DNA of 64,000 nucleotides from Anaspis maculata (Eukaryota; Arthropoda; Insecta; Coleoptera; Scraptiidae): positions 87,961,277 to 88,025,276 of the forward strand of contig OX421961.1 in NCBI GenBank assembly GCA_949128115.1, written 5' to 3'. Below are positions 1-11,100 of this stretch, piece after piece. Below the pieces are notes generated by a model. It was not told the DNA's origin. It made no database searches and saw only the letters and a program-made list of their open reading frames with translations. A program made the translations under genes and the position numbers. Each line of letters begins with the position of its first letter. The stretch's first letter is position 1.

Positions 1-39
1 GACGTGCGGTACTTCACCGGCGGCTAGCTAGCGTTTCGA

Positions 40-1100
40 GTGTTGTTGCCATTTTCGTTGTTCATGTTTATGCATCTGCACGAATGATCTCAGAACTTAA
101 TTCCAATAAAACATTCAATAGTAACTTTCATTATAGTGGTATACCCAACGCTTGCGCCAAATTTTGGCGTCAAATACAAAATTTGCGAACAAATGCTACA
201 AAATAGCAAGAAAAACCGCCACAAAGTTGAAAAATACGCGCCGCAGCGAACAGGGTAATAGACTAGGGGTTGATACACACTAGTGATTACTTATTTTTAA
301 TCAAAAAGTTTGCATTGTTCATTAAATTATAAATAACTGCGTTTTACATTGATCGGATGTGCGTACACAACCCATAATGCAACCCCCACCAACTCTATTT
401 TCAGTTTGACAAGCAACGGCCGTGACTTTCCGCTGCTGTCTGCTGTCAACGTCAACTATTTATTCGCCATTTTGAAGTTCGCTCCGAGTGTCGTACGTTT
501 GTGAACAAGTGGGCCGCTATTCTTGAATCGTGTGAGAAAAGTCTCTGGGAGTAAAATACATTCCGCAGTACACTGATGTAGCGAGTGTTGCCTAAAATCG
601 TAGTTTTTAGGCAACTTTCGCTAGTCAAACTGAAAATAGAGTTGTTGGGGGTTGCATTATGGGTTGCGTACGCACATCCGATCAGTGTAAAACGCAGTTA
701 TTTATAATTTAATAAACAATGCGGACTTTTTGATGAAAAATGAGTAATCCCTAGTGTGTATTAACCTCTAGCCTATTACCCTGTTCGCTGCGGCGCGTAT
801 TTTTCAACTCTATGGCGGTTTTTCACGCCATTTTCTAGCATTTGTTCGCAAATTTTGTATTTGACGCCATTACTTCAGAAGACGAGTATGCGCGCTGATG
901 GCGCGCTGGATAATGAAAGGTACTATTTGGATACCAAATAAATGGTGCCTATAACACTCAACTAGATCATTTTTTTGTCGAATTTTGGGTGCATCAAAAT
1001 ATTTTCTAGTGCTAATTTTCAATATCAGTGTCGGGAATTATGAAATTTGCGTCACACATGCGACTCAAAAAAATCCCAAACGAAACGACTTATCTATTCT
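40..1100. repeat. Dispersed repeat, copy 1, split by a palindromic element
   Basis: The outer parts (about 40-130 and 940-1100) match 60297-60530 in the same order and orientation: GTTGCCATTTTCGTTGTTC near 45, then TAATTTTCAATATC.GTG, TATGAAATT.GC and ACATGCG..CTCAAAAAAA. The 60297 copy lacks the middle, so it approximates the empty site for the 166-869 insertion. No coding content was seen in this copy. Confidence 0.6.
166..869. mobile_element. Palindromic DNA element (TGGCGTCAAATAC ends)
   Basis: Arms of about 245 bases (166-410 and 622-869) are inverted copies with few mismatches, for example TTATTTATAATTTAAT against its complement, separated by about 210 bases of loop. Both ends read TGGCGTCAAATACAAAATTT. 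The loop holds CCGCAGTACA.TGATGTAGC, also seen near 58815. It has no transposase remnant; a MITE or fold-back element. Confidence 0.75.
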
Positions 1101-1651
1101 GAATTTCTGAAACAAAACAACCATCAAGAAGTTTCCTCGGTTGATACAATAAAAATAATTATACAGGGTAAAGATGGTTCATCTTAAAACTTACTGTCCA
1201 TCGATTTTTCCCCTGAAACATCTTTCTTCAAAAATCCCGGGACAGATCGATTTTCTATTCGTACACAAGGGAAATTTCGAAACGTATTTGGTGATGAGCA
1301 ATAGACCTTTCCAATTTTACCTGAGCTGTAAGGTTTGGGTGATGGCTACCATACATTTCCGGTTGGCGCGCATTCAAACGGCTGTGTTGTGAGGTTTTTG
1401 TATGTCTGAAGATCTCTGGTCCATTGGAAGCTCCAAAATCGATTAAAACGCTGAAAATACTCGATTTCAACGAATCTTTTTTCCACTAGCGGGCTATGAG
1501 GCCATGCGTCCCTATTCCGGGTATACAGAGGGTGGTCCATTCTAGCGTAATTATCCCATAGCGGTCTTACCGTTCAAGATAGAGAAAAAGATGTAAGAGA
1601 GAAGTTATATGATTTGATGAGACCTATAACCTAAAATTATTTTCAGCTATA

Positions 1652-2943
1652 CAGGGTGTCCCATTTTGACGGGAATAACAAAACGTCAATTTTTTTAAAT
1701 GGGACACCCTATATTTTTTTGCATTTTCGGATTTAGCTTTTTCAACTGTTTTATGCCTGTATTTTTGTTTTCCAATTGTGTGGCAGTGCTACCAACTAAA
1801 AATTAAAAACTGAAAAAAATTGCATTTCCACAGTTATCTTGAAAAAATCGTAGCGGCCTTGCTTTTCAAAACTAAGAGATGAAACTTGACATGGTGATAG
1901 TCAAGTCAAAGACCAATATCCCAATGTCATAAAATTGCGATTTCTTGATACAGGGCGTTCACAACAAAAAATCAAACTTTATAATTTTCAAAGTCTCATA
2001 ACTCATTTTTTTCAAATGGCATGCCCCTAATTTTATAACGTTATCTGATAGCTTTTTTTATCCTCTTTCATTTTTACTAGGGATACCCTACCCTTAAACT
2101 TAATTTTTTTCGAGATAATCGGAAATATTCACAAAATTTGTGATTTTTCAATTTTTTTTCACAAATTGAGTTGGCCGTGATGAATGACAGACAAGCGAAA
2201 TAGTACGCCACTCTCAGTTAGTCAGTCTGAATATTGTCGAACAAGGAAAAATGACTTTACGCGAGAGAAAATGATTGATATGATATTCTGGTAATGATCC
2301 AGATATCCAGGATCCCAATTTGTTTTTTTCTGCGTTGAAGCCATTTTCTTTTGTTCGACAATATTCAGACTGACTAATTGAGCGTTGCGTACTATTTGGC
2401 CTGTCTGTCATTCATCACGGCCTACTCAATTTGTGAAAAAAAATAAAAAAATCACAAATTTTGTGAAAATTTCCGATTTTCTCGAAAAAAATGAAGTTTA
2501 AGGGTAGGGTACCCCTAGTAAAAATGAAAGAGGATAAAAAAAGCTATCAGATAACGTTATAAAATTAGGGGCATGCTATTTGAAAAAAATGAGTTATGAG
2601 ACTTTGAAAATTATAAAGTTTGATTTTTTTTTGTGAACGCCCTGTATCAAGAAATCGCAAATTTTTGACATTGGTGTATTGGTCTGTGACTTGACTATCA
2701 TCATGTCAAGTTTCATTTCTTAGTTTTGAAAAGCAAGGCCGCTACGATTTTTTCAAAATAACTGTGGAAATGCGATTTTTTTCAGTTTTCAATTTTTAGT
2801 TGGTAGCACTGTCACACAATTCAAAAACAAAAATACAGGCATAAGACAGTTGAAGAAGCTGAATCCAAAAATGCAAAAAAATATAGGGTGTTCTATTTAA
2901 AAAAATTGACGTTTTGTTGATCCCGTCAAAATGGGACACCCTG
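1652..2943. mobile_element. Third concentric palindrome (CAGGGTGTCCCATTTTG ends)
   Basis: TA-CAGGGTGTCCCATTTTGACG at the left and its exact inverse before TA at the right. The arms match over about 300 bases up to the next layer, with scattered single-base differences. It lies precisely inside the 1526-3067 layer. Confidence 0.8.
1953..2645. mobile_element. Innermost concentric palindrome (CAGGGCGTTCACAA ends)
   Basis: TA-CAGGGCGTTCACAACAAAA and the inverse at 2645 flanked by TA. The arms continue to about 2250 and 2337 with an 85-base loop. The arms are nearly identical (GGCATGCCCCTAATTTTATAA against its inverse). Confidence 0.78.
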
Positions 2944-3491
2944 TATAGCTGAAAATAATTTCAGGTTATAGGTCTCATTAAACCATATAACTTCTTTCTT
3001 ACATCTTTTTCTCTATCTTGAAGGGTAAGACCGCTATGGGATAATTACGCTAAGATGGACCACCCTGTATGTGGTTCAATTTTCTTTTTTTTCTACACCA
3101 AACTGAGGAGGAAATGGAAGAGGCTTTCAAAACCAAGTGTTTCTTATTCCGACCCCCTATTGTTCTCTCTTAGATTTTTTTACAAGATTATATCTATATG
3201 TTCATCCTAGGTACCTTAGGGGATTTTGAAAACGGATGGTTTGAATTATTTCCTTTTTGAATTGAGATAAACAGAGTTGAAAGGCCTTCAAAATATTGTA
3301 TTACTGGAGCCTTATTTGAATTTTTCTGATTGGGTGGTTCTTCTGTCTCAAGAAGTGAAGCAGGAACATTGAACTCATGCTAATCATTATGTCCCCGTCG
3401 AATATAAGATCGACCTGTCCCGGGATTTCTTCAAGAAAAATTTTACAGGGGAGAAGGTCTAGGTGTATTATGTTCTCAAATGAAGACCCTG

Positions 3492-4574
3492 TTTCAACAA
3501 TATACCTCAAGTTGCCAAAATTATGCCGACAATTTTTGCTTAGGTAAGTAGCACGATATGTAAGTAGTTAGTTTGTTAACTTTGCTTCCGTATGGATTAA
3601 CCCACATTTTTTTATTAGCCGAATAGCCCTAACTAGAAATGTCTCTAAACCATTACTGGGCATTTTTTTAACAAACGCAAAAGTTATCAACTGTTTTATA
3701 ATTGTGAGAGACGTAGGAATTTTGATGAATATTCGTTTTTTGGAATAAATTATCACTGGAAAAATATTTTTTAAATAATTGAAAAAACGCTATGTATCAA
3801 GTTTTCAAAACACTCAGTACACCGTATAAAAAGAATTGAGTTTTTATCTTCATCTTTGAGGGAGAAATATCAAAGATACTTTTACCCTGCTGTGAATACA
3901 GCCTCAAGTTTAAAAAATCTCTTGTGGAGGCGACACAATACTTCCGCGGCGGTATCCAGCGATGTAAGTAATGATTTGCATTGTAGCGCTTCTTCGGAAG
4001 GGAAGTTGGGATTCGATTGCAGGATTGAAAAATTTGCATGTCCTCATAACTGATGAAAACCCCAGTACTGATATGTCCTCAAGGTCTCTCTCCCTCCCAT
4101 TTTCAAAGTTTTAGAGTTGTGAAAAATTTCAAATAAATAAATTACGTTTTACGGATAAAAAAATTGCCGAGAATGTATTTTCCCAAGTCGGGAAAACTCG
4201 AACATGTTGGTCAGATTTCGGAAAGTTTCCTTCCGAAAATTAATTAAATCATTTCAACCATGATTTGAAGCATATCGGCACCTAAAATGAATATTTCGGG
4301 GAGCTTGTTACGGGTAGAAGTTGGCACCGCATTTTCTGGAAATTTGGGGAATGTGAAAGTGTTGTCTGAAATGGAAAGAATTACTTGAATTAAAAATAGG
4401 CACTGGCCAGTAAAAAGACATTTGATCAATCTCAAACATACTTTTGCCATTGGATTAGAGCCTTTGTCTTTTTTCATTTTTCTAAATCGTAATACGCAGG
4501 CTGCTGACGTCCACGGACAGTCAGGGACTGTTGATGGAACAAACTCATAGTCATACTCATTAACTCATCAAGTA
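3492..4574. other. Unassigned non-coding stretch
   Basis: AT-rich sequence between the palindrome block and the 3' end of the C3orf33 homologue. No convincing exon, RNA gene or bounded repeat was seen. Confidence 0.5.
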
Positions 4575-4831
4575 ATATAGAAAATTAAAACTTTATTGGA
4601 AATCAATACCATTAAAAATAATCAATAGACAATACAATAAATCTTAGAACAAGTAGAACAAATCAACAGAACTATATCAAGATGGTTGTCACTATTACGC
4701 CTTCGTAAAATTTTGTTAGTGATTCCTAATCAATTATTGTTTTGATAGAAGAAGTAATGAATTATTTTGTAAACCCCAATAAAAGGTAAAATAGTGAAGA
4801 CCACCTCAACAGCTAAGAACATCTTTGATTG
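4575..4831 (-). promoter_or_regulatory. 3' UTR and poly(A) signal of the C3orf33 homologue
   Basis: Downstream of the TAG on the minus strand, a non-repetitive AT-rich stretch contains a canonical AATAAA at 4597-4592, about 235 bases after the stop. This gives a compact 3' UTR with cleavage expected near 4570-4580. No recognisable transposon sequence lies inside it. Confidence 0.65.
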
Positions 4832-5110
4832 CTAGGAGGACGTCACCAGCTTAGGAACTCTAACAACTTGCTTGCCAGTAGTACGAATAAGGTTGCCTAA
4901 TGACTTGGCCACAATGATCAGTGCCGATTTAGTTGGTTTAATGTAGTATCTAGCACCTAGTTTCTTCTTTAAAGCAAAATGTTCAGCAGCCTGTAGTTGA
5001 CTAATGTACTGTTTACTTGCCGGATCTGGAATCTGTCGATCTACATCTACGACTTGACCAAATCCAATTCTAACTAAAGATTCTCCAATGTTGACAGTTT
5101 TTTGCTTTTT
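4832..5110 (-). CDS. C3orf33: C3orf33 homologue, terminal coding exon
   Basis: A 279-base exon (92 residues plus TAG) after a TTTTTTTAG acceptor. It reads KKQKTVNIGESLVRIGFG..., then a charged helix around FALKKKLGARYY and a hydrophobic stretch LIIVAKSLGNLI near the C-terminus. The motif VNIGESLVRIGFG matches the VNLNEEILRRGLG-type block of the family, where the nuclease fold carries its helix. It is 5.7 kb from exon 3; phase and protein continuity make the join secure. Confidence 0.88.
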   Translation of the reverse strand, partial: KKQKTVNIGESLVRIGFGQVVDVDRQIPDPASKQYISQLQAAEHFALKKKLGARYYIKPTKSALIIVAKSLGNLIRTTGKQVVRVPKLVTSS

Positions 5111-8100
5111 CTAAAAAAAAAATAAAACATTTATTTACTTTGGTAGTGCCATATACTTGATAGTGCTTAGTTTAACCATTCAGCACCAGTTAAAGGGCTT
5201 CTGATGCGACTGAAAAAGTGGGTTAGTAAGGGCTCTATATTTCAAGTGTTAATCGGGCGCATGCGCGTACAATTAGGTGCTTAATATGAGAGTTTTCAAC
5301 CAATAGAAACAATTTATTGCCATTAGAAGGTAGGCGAACGTCAGTTATAAGTGTCACCTGTCAAACGTTTCTATTTTTAGCAGCCAGAATTACCATTTTC
5401 TGGGCGATTATCAAGAGAAAGTCGATAAAATAGTTTTTACACGACCGGGTGTAAAGTGAGCCTTTTCACCCTCATTTTCAGGCGTAAAGTGACTCATTTA
5501 GCCCGAGGGCGTAAAATTTTTACTTTTACGCCCTCGGGCTTTGGTTTTTTAAGCGTCAAAAAACAAATGCCTGTAATTATTATTAAATGTCACAAACTAA
5601 TAAATTTGTTGAAATGCACAGCTCAGAGGCATTTGGGACAGCCCCAAAGGCGGGGAAGGGTGTATGGTTTCACTTATTAAGCTTCTCGTTGAATTGTTTG
5701 CTTTGAAAATACACATATTCGAAACTCCAAAAGTGAGGTTATGTGCGTTGACGGCTCTGGCCGGATTCCTATTTATCAGAGTTCCGTGCTTAGTTTTCTT
5801 GAGGGGGCAGGCAAATACTAAATTTGAATAGCCGTTTTCGATACAAGAGCGCGATTTCAGACCCGAAGCCGTGGTTGCCATCATAAAACGTGTAGCTGAA
5901 TGAATATTTTTGTTTGTAGGTACCCGTCTGCCTGTCTCTTCACGTAGGCTATAACTTTGCGGTAAAATCCGTGTCGTCCTTAACTGAAAGGGTGGTCTTC
6001 AGCATGAAAAACACGGACCACAAAGTAGAAGGCTTCACCACCTTGGATTTTTCAGCTAAGTATAGGTATACCTACGTTCTCATGTATTTTTTTTGGACTT
6101 CTCCGGTAAAAGATCAAGTGTGGCTCGAGAAGCCATCGCCATCGGCGGGAGGAGTGCATCAGCGCCTCAGAAACGAAAATTCTTGCTGGGTGCTTTTCAA
6201 TAAAAAAGACACTGACACTAGTGATAATTATTGAATGACAAGTAAAAACAAAATCATAGGTGCCCATAATGTCATTGCTAACTAGATCGATCTATAATCG
6301 CTTTTTAGTTTTTCGGCTTTTATGGTTCAAAATCAAATTCAAAAAAAGAATGGGTCGTGTAAAAAACGTTGTATGCAGCTCAAGCGTAAAGCCTGTTTTA
6401 GGCCCTCTGTCTGAATGTGCCCTCGCTATGCTCGGGCACAACTTACATACGTCGGGCCTAAAACAGTCGCTTTACGCTCTTACTACATAAATAACTATTA
6501 TCTACAAGCGTTAAATAATACCCGTCACTTTTAACACGTCGTCATGGGCGACGTGAAAAAATGATGATTCTGCGCGTTCCTGTCATATTTTCAATAAATT
6601 CTGACATTTACCAAATATTTCAAAGACCATTGTAGATAAAATCTTGTACGATACACGCGTTAAAAGTGTCTTATTTTGTTCGCGGGGTTGCTCTACTCGC
6701 TGGTGCTCGTTTCGCAAGCGTCCCCGCTCACAAAATAATACCTGTCACTTTTAACACTCGTATCGTAAATAGCTAATATTACACTCGTTTAATAAGACGC
6801 ATTGTCAAAGTCCTTCCTTTGGAGCACTCCTCGCAAGCTGGTCGTGTCTCAAAACCAGTTGTGTGACAATATTATGTCTTATTAAACTTATAATAATATA
6901 CTATAATAGTACAGTGTGAGATTGCCAACTAGAAAAGCGTAAAGAAAAATCTTGCAAAACAAATATAGATTTCAAAGTTAATATAGACCGGAGTTGCGTT
7001 CGAGAACTACAGTATTCTGCGATTCTTTCATTTTTGGAGTGGGGGTATCAAGTAAGGCAAGATAACTATAACCACTTTTTCAACGATTTTCGCTGTGCTG
7101 TAAATAAATATCACTGACAATCTCACTGATTGGCGATCGCAGTGCTGTTTAGTTTTAATAAAGTGAAGTAAGCTTTTCTGATAAAGTACCCATTTTTATA
7201 GGTACTGCCTACCACGTACGTAAGTACCCAATCGAAACGATCATGTTCAAAATAGGGAGTTTGCGTGCACACGTCCGTACGACGTAACGTAACTTTAAAC
7301 GTGAAAATAGACGAGTTTGTTATTTGGAATTTCTTACTTACAGGGCAATTTTCACGTTCTACGTTGGTTGCGTCGTACGTTGCGTGAAATCGAAAACTCC
7401 CTAATAAAAAAAGTCTGACAGAGAAATATGTGGGGTGCTGAGGTGCGCATGACGAGTAACTTTCACGGCGCTCGCACTCGGAGGTGCTGCGAATTTTGTC
7501 ACTTCAACGCGACACGTTTTGAGTTCTCGAACGATTTACTGCGTTACCGATAGTGCGCACAGAAAATATCTCGAACGGTCATTTCTGCAACAATCGCAGA
7601 ATAGTGTAGTTGAACGCAACCCGGAGAAGTGTGACGTGACGTAACAACATAATAAATAAATAAATGAATAAATTATTATTACGTAACAACATGGCAATTG
7701 GCATTTGTTAAACATTGGCCGCATTCATAAGACATCAAAATTTAACGTTTCTCTCATTTTTTCACCTCCCACTCCTTACTCCTATCGCTCATTATGCTAC
7801 CAAAATGTAGCGAACTTCCAAGCCGCTACAAAACATGGCCGTCCGCTCCGAGCGGAGCGGAAAAGTAGCACACCGTTCACCGGACAAATCGGTAACAGTT
7901 CCACAACTGTTGTTATGAACGCGGCCATTTTCTGGAGGCGAACAAACGTGACATGAACGTGACGTTTTTGTGTTTTGTTTGTTGTGCTGCCATTGCCATT
8001 TTGCACTGACTTTTGTTTGTTGTGAGCCCTCAGAAAATGTCAAACGTCAACCGCCATGTTGTGACGTCATCACTTCTCCGGTCTAAACTGCGCAACAAAT

Positions 8101-11100
8101 ATGTTGTCGCGAGCGAAAAATTGGTCCAAGTTTGAACCACAATAACTTTTGAATGACACAAAATATTTCGATTCTGTTTTGACGGTTAACTAGCTCAGTT
8201 TTTCCGTTATTCACCTACAGGAGGTGAAGATCAGGAAACTCCATGTAAAATATCTACAGGGTGAAATGTAAAACAGTACAAAATTTCAGCAAATTCAACG
8301 GACCCCCATTTTCAAAACAATTTTTTTCTCAAACGCAAATGAAAAGATTATAAAGCGTTATGTTAAAGCTTGCGGCCAGTTTTGAAATTTTTTGAATCAA
8401 AAGTCTGGTTCTGACTTTATGATTTTTTCTCTTGGAGGATGCTGATTTATCCCATCCCTACAAAGAAGACTACGTTAATCTCGACGTTAATCTGACGATA
8501 GGAGGTTGCAATTCACAAATATTGTTGCTTGAACGGTTCTCAGCAACTTAACTTGCAGACCATCTGGAAAACCTTGATCAAGGCTTCAAAAAGGGGTCCC
8601 ATTCAAAGTGGGCGACACAGGTGTTTTTCTTAAAAATTGAATTTGATCAGATTTTCACAATTGAAACAAGCTTTTATTGTGATTTTGACCTCCTAAACTT
8701 GATGCTGATAGTCAATTTCAATTTTTGATGATGACAGGCTCCCTAGGATAACATAGTCTTCCTTGTAGCGATAGGATAAATCAGCATCCTCCAAGAGAAA
8801 AAAAATCATAAAGTCAGAACCAGGGTTCCGATTCCAAAAATATCAAAACTGGGCGCAAGCCAAAACATCACGCTTTATGACCCTTTCATTTACATTTGAG
8901 AAACAAAATTATTCTGGAAATGGGGGTCCGTTGAATTTGCTAAAATTTTGTATTGTTTTACATTTCACCCTGTAGATATTTTACATGGAGCTTCCTGATC
9001 TTCACCTCCTGAAGATGAATAATAACGGAAAGACTGAGCTCGCTAACTGTCAAAACAGAATCAAGATGGTTTACGTTATTCAAAAGTTATTGTGGTCCAA
9101 AGTCGGACCAATTTTTCCCTTGCGACAACATATTTGTTGCGCAGTTTATTTGGATTGACAGTTGTTGTAATACCAAATCTAACAACATCACATTAATAAG
9201 ACTGTCGATCATTTGCGAAGTGAGCATCAAACTCCCAGTATTTTCATTGTTGTGAAAAAAAGTACAATACAAATTAGAAATTTGGCTTGTTACTGGTTGT
9301 TCTTCACATTAATTGTACTATTTTTTTCATTTCTCTGGAGACTTCGTCATGAAATAGCCTGATGTTCCATAGAAAAGTCGATATTTGTCTGCATGTTTTG
9401 AATCTGGCGCTAAACAGCGACCGTCATCGTCATGTCCATGTTGCACCTGCGACCTGCGACGTCGGGCCAGGAAAACGCATTATTCGGCGTGTGGCTTTCT
9501 TAAAGAGAAATGTATGGGCAATCAATGCTATTGAATTTTTTGAGAAAAAAATAATATTTTTTTCAATAATGCTGAATGCTGATAACGTACAGCCTGCAAG
9601 AAACGCGAGGACGCAGTTCATTGCACGTCACAAGAACAGTCATCGGCGTCGCATCAGAGCATTAATAGTCCTTAAACCTGTTTCATTGTCCAATAATTTG
9701 GTTAACTGGTTATTAACATCAATTTAATGTAATTTTGTACTGTAATTAATTGGTACTGAATGGTCCTCAACATTATCTTTAAACTTGTTTTTATCAGGAT
9801 GGAAAATATCAAAAAAGTTTTCCTGTGTTGATTTCATTGAAGTTAACAATTGGCCATGGGAGTAAACACAAAGAACTACAATATTGTTGCAATAAAGGAT
9901 TGGGTTATCTGGTTTTTAACACGGTGACTGCCATCTCGGTCTATAAGACCGAGGATCGTATCTCCTACCACGCCATCACGGTCTATGAGACCGAGGTTGT
10001 GGTGAGTCGCTGGCGCCGTCTCGGTCTATAAGACCGTGTCACAAAGTCGATCCCACAGCGCCACGGACGTGTTTTCATACGGACATACTCATGCATTTAG
10101 ACAGAGTCGGCCACAGGGAACCTTTGGCACGGCCCAGTTTCAGTCTGACATGTCTTCCAAGAAACGAGCCAATTCCTCATCTGTGAGAGAGCGCGAATAT
10201 ATTTTTTAGACATTTTGACGGTTGAAACACAGTATTTCGAGGAACTGAATTGAACAGGTGTCTCTCTGGCGTCCGGCGTTCCAGTATTGCTCATGCACTA
10301 TCGAGTCTGAGAAGTAGACCGCAGCGGTGGTGAATGAACGTCGGCTTTCAATCCCGCCAGCTCGGTCTATAAGACCGAGTCACTTTTTCATGTTTCATTG
10401 AGCCATTTTTGAAAATTTTTGAAAAATGAACTTTTCTCTCAACTTCATTCATAGAGTTCTATCATTGGCACCAAATGGCCCCATGGGAAAATTTGGCTCA
10501 AAACACCTTGGGGTGGTGGGAAATATAGGCAAAAACACCATGGCAGTCAACGTGTTAAATCATGTATCAGACGAAAAGTGATTTTTAAGTTTGAACCTGA
10601 ACCCACAGGTTTTTGCACCTCTTCAGTGAAATCAATAGTTTTTCATTAGGAAAAAAGTGCACACTAAACTGACCAAACACTGAGCATAGATCGATAGTAA
10701 GGCTTTTTGGCAATGGAAGAAGAAAGTGCATACTTTTTTCTCTCAGTGGAAAACACTCGGGAAAACACTTATTTTAAAATTATGAAAAACAAGTTTAAAG
10801 CTGAACTCAATGTGATCAACTGGGCCTTTGAGTACTTACGTTTTTTGCAAGTTGTGGAAGTAAAACTTCACATTGGACGTATTTAGATTCTTTAGTTACA
10901 GGAATAAACTTGACCTCATTTCCAGCTACTATAGTTTGCAACCAGCTAATTCCTAACCCTGTGACATTTACGCCAGAAATTTTCACAGGCAATTCCCCTC
11001 CAGGTAGGCCTGGCAATGCAACCAAAGGCTTGTGTTTGATCATCAATAGGGCCCCATTCGGATCAATCCGTTGCACCACTCCGGTCAGTTCTCTACGTTC

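Larger units (their letters stand above)
1526..3067. mobile_element. Second concentric palindrome (CAGGGTGGTCCAT ends)
   Basis: The left end is TA-CAGAGGGTGGTCCATT (the AG looks like an insertion). The right end is the inverse, ATGGACCACCCTG-TA. The arms run inward to 1651 and 2944 and include ATTATCCCATAGCGGTCTTA and its inverse. TA flanks fit Tc1/mariner-type insertion. It has no coding content. Confidence 0.75.
1164..3491. mobile_element. Outermost of four concentric palindromes (CAGGGTAAAG end)
   Basis: The left end TA-CAGGGTAAAGATG and the right end (AAGACCCTG) are related inverted sequences. Further in, CCTGAAACATCTTTCTTC and CCCGGGACAG recur inverted around 3405-3450. The arms (1164-1525, 3068-3491) are more diverged than the inner layers, so this layer is the oldest. 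The right flank is TT, not TA. Confidence 0.6.
5111..10839 (-). other. Large last intron of the C3orf33 homologue
   Basis: Bounded by GTAAGT at 10839 and TTTTTTTAG at 5111. It is about 5.7 kb, against 60-71 bases for the other two introns, and the excess is mobile DNA: a hairpin at 5507-5545, a dispersed repeat at 5820-5890, inverted repeats at 6382-6479 and 6648-6770, the 6961-8085 composite, the 8086-9146 palindrome and the piggyBac-like element at 9920-10554. Between 9147 and 9919 nothing was recognised. Confidence 0.8.

Noticed and set aside
9362..9727. 121-codon plus-strand frame in the C3orf33 intron
   Set aside because: Antisense to the host gene, in an unassigned part of the intron, without a domain or similarity to other parts of the window.
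9935..10379. Repeated 19-base palindromes considered as a CRISPR array
   Set aside because: Only four copies, irregular spacing, a eukaryotic context and TTAA-flanked transposon ends around them.
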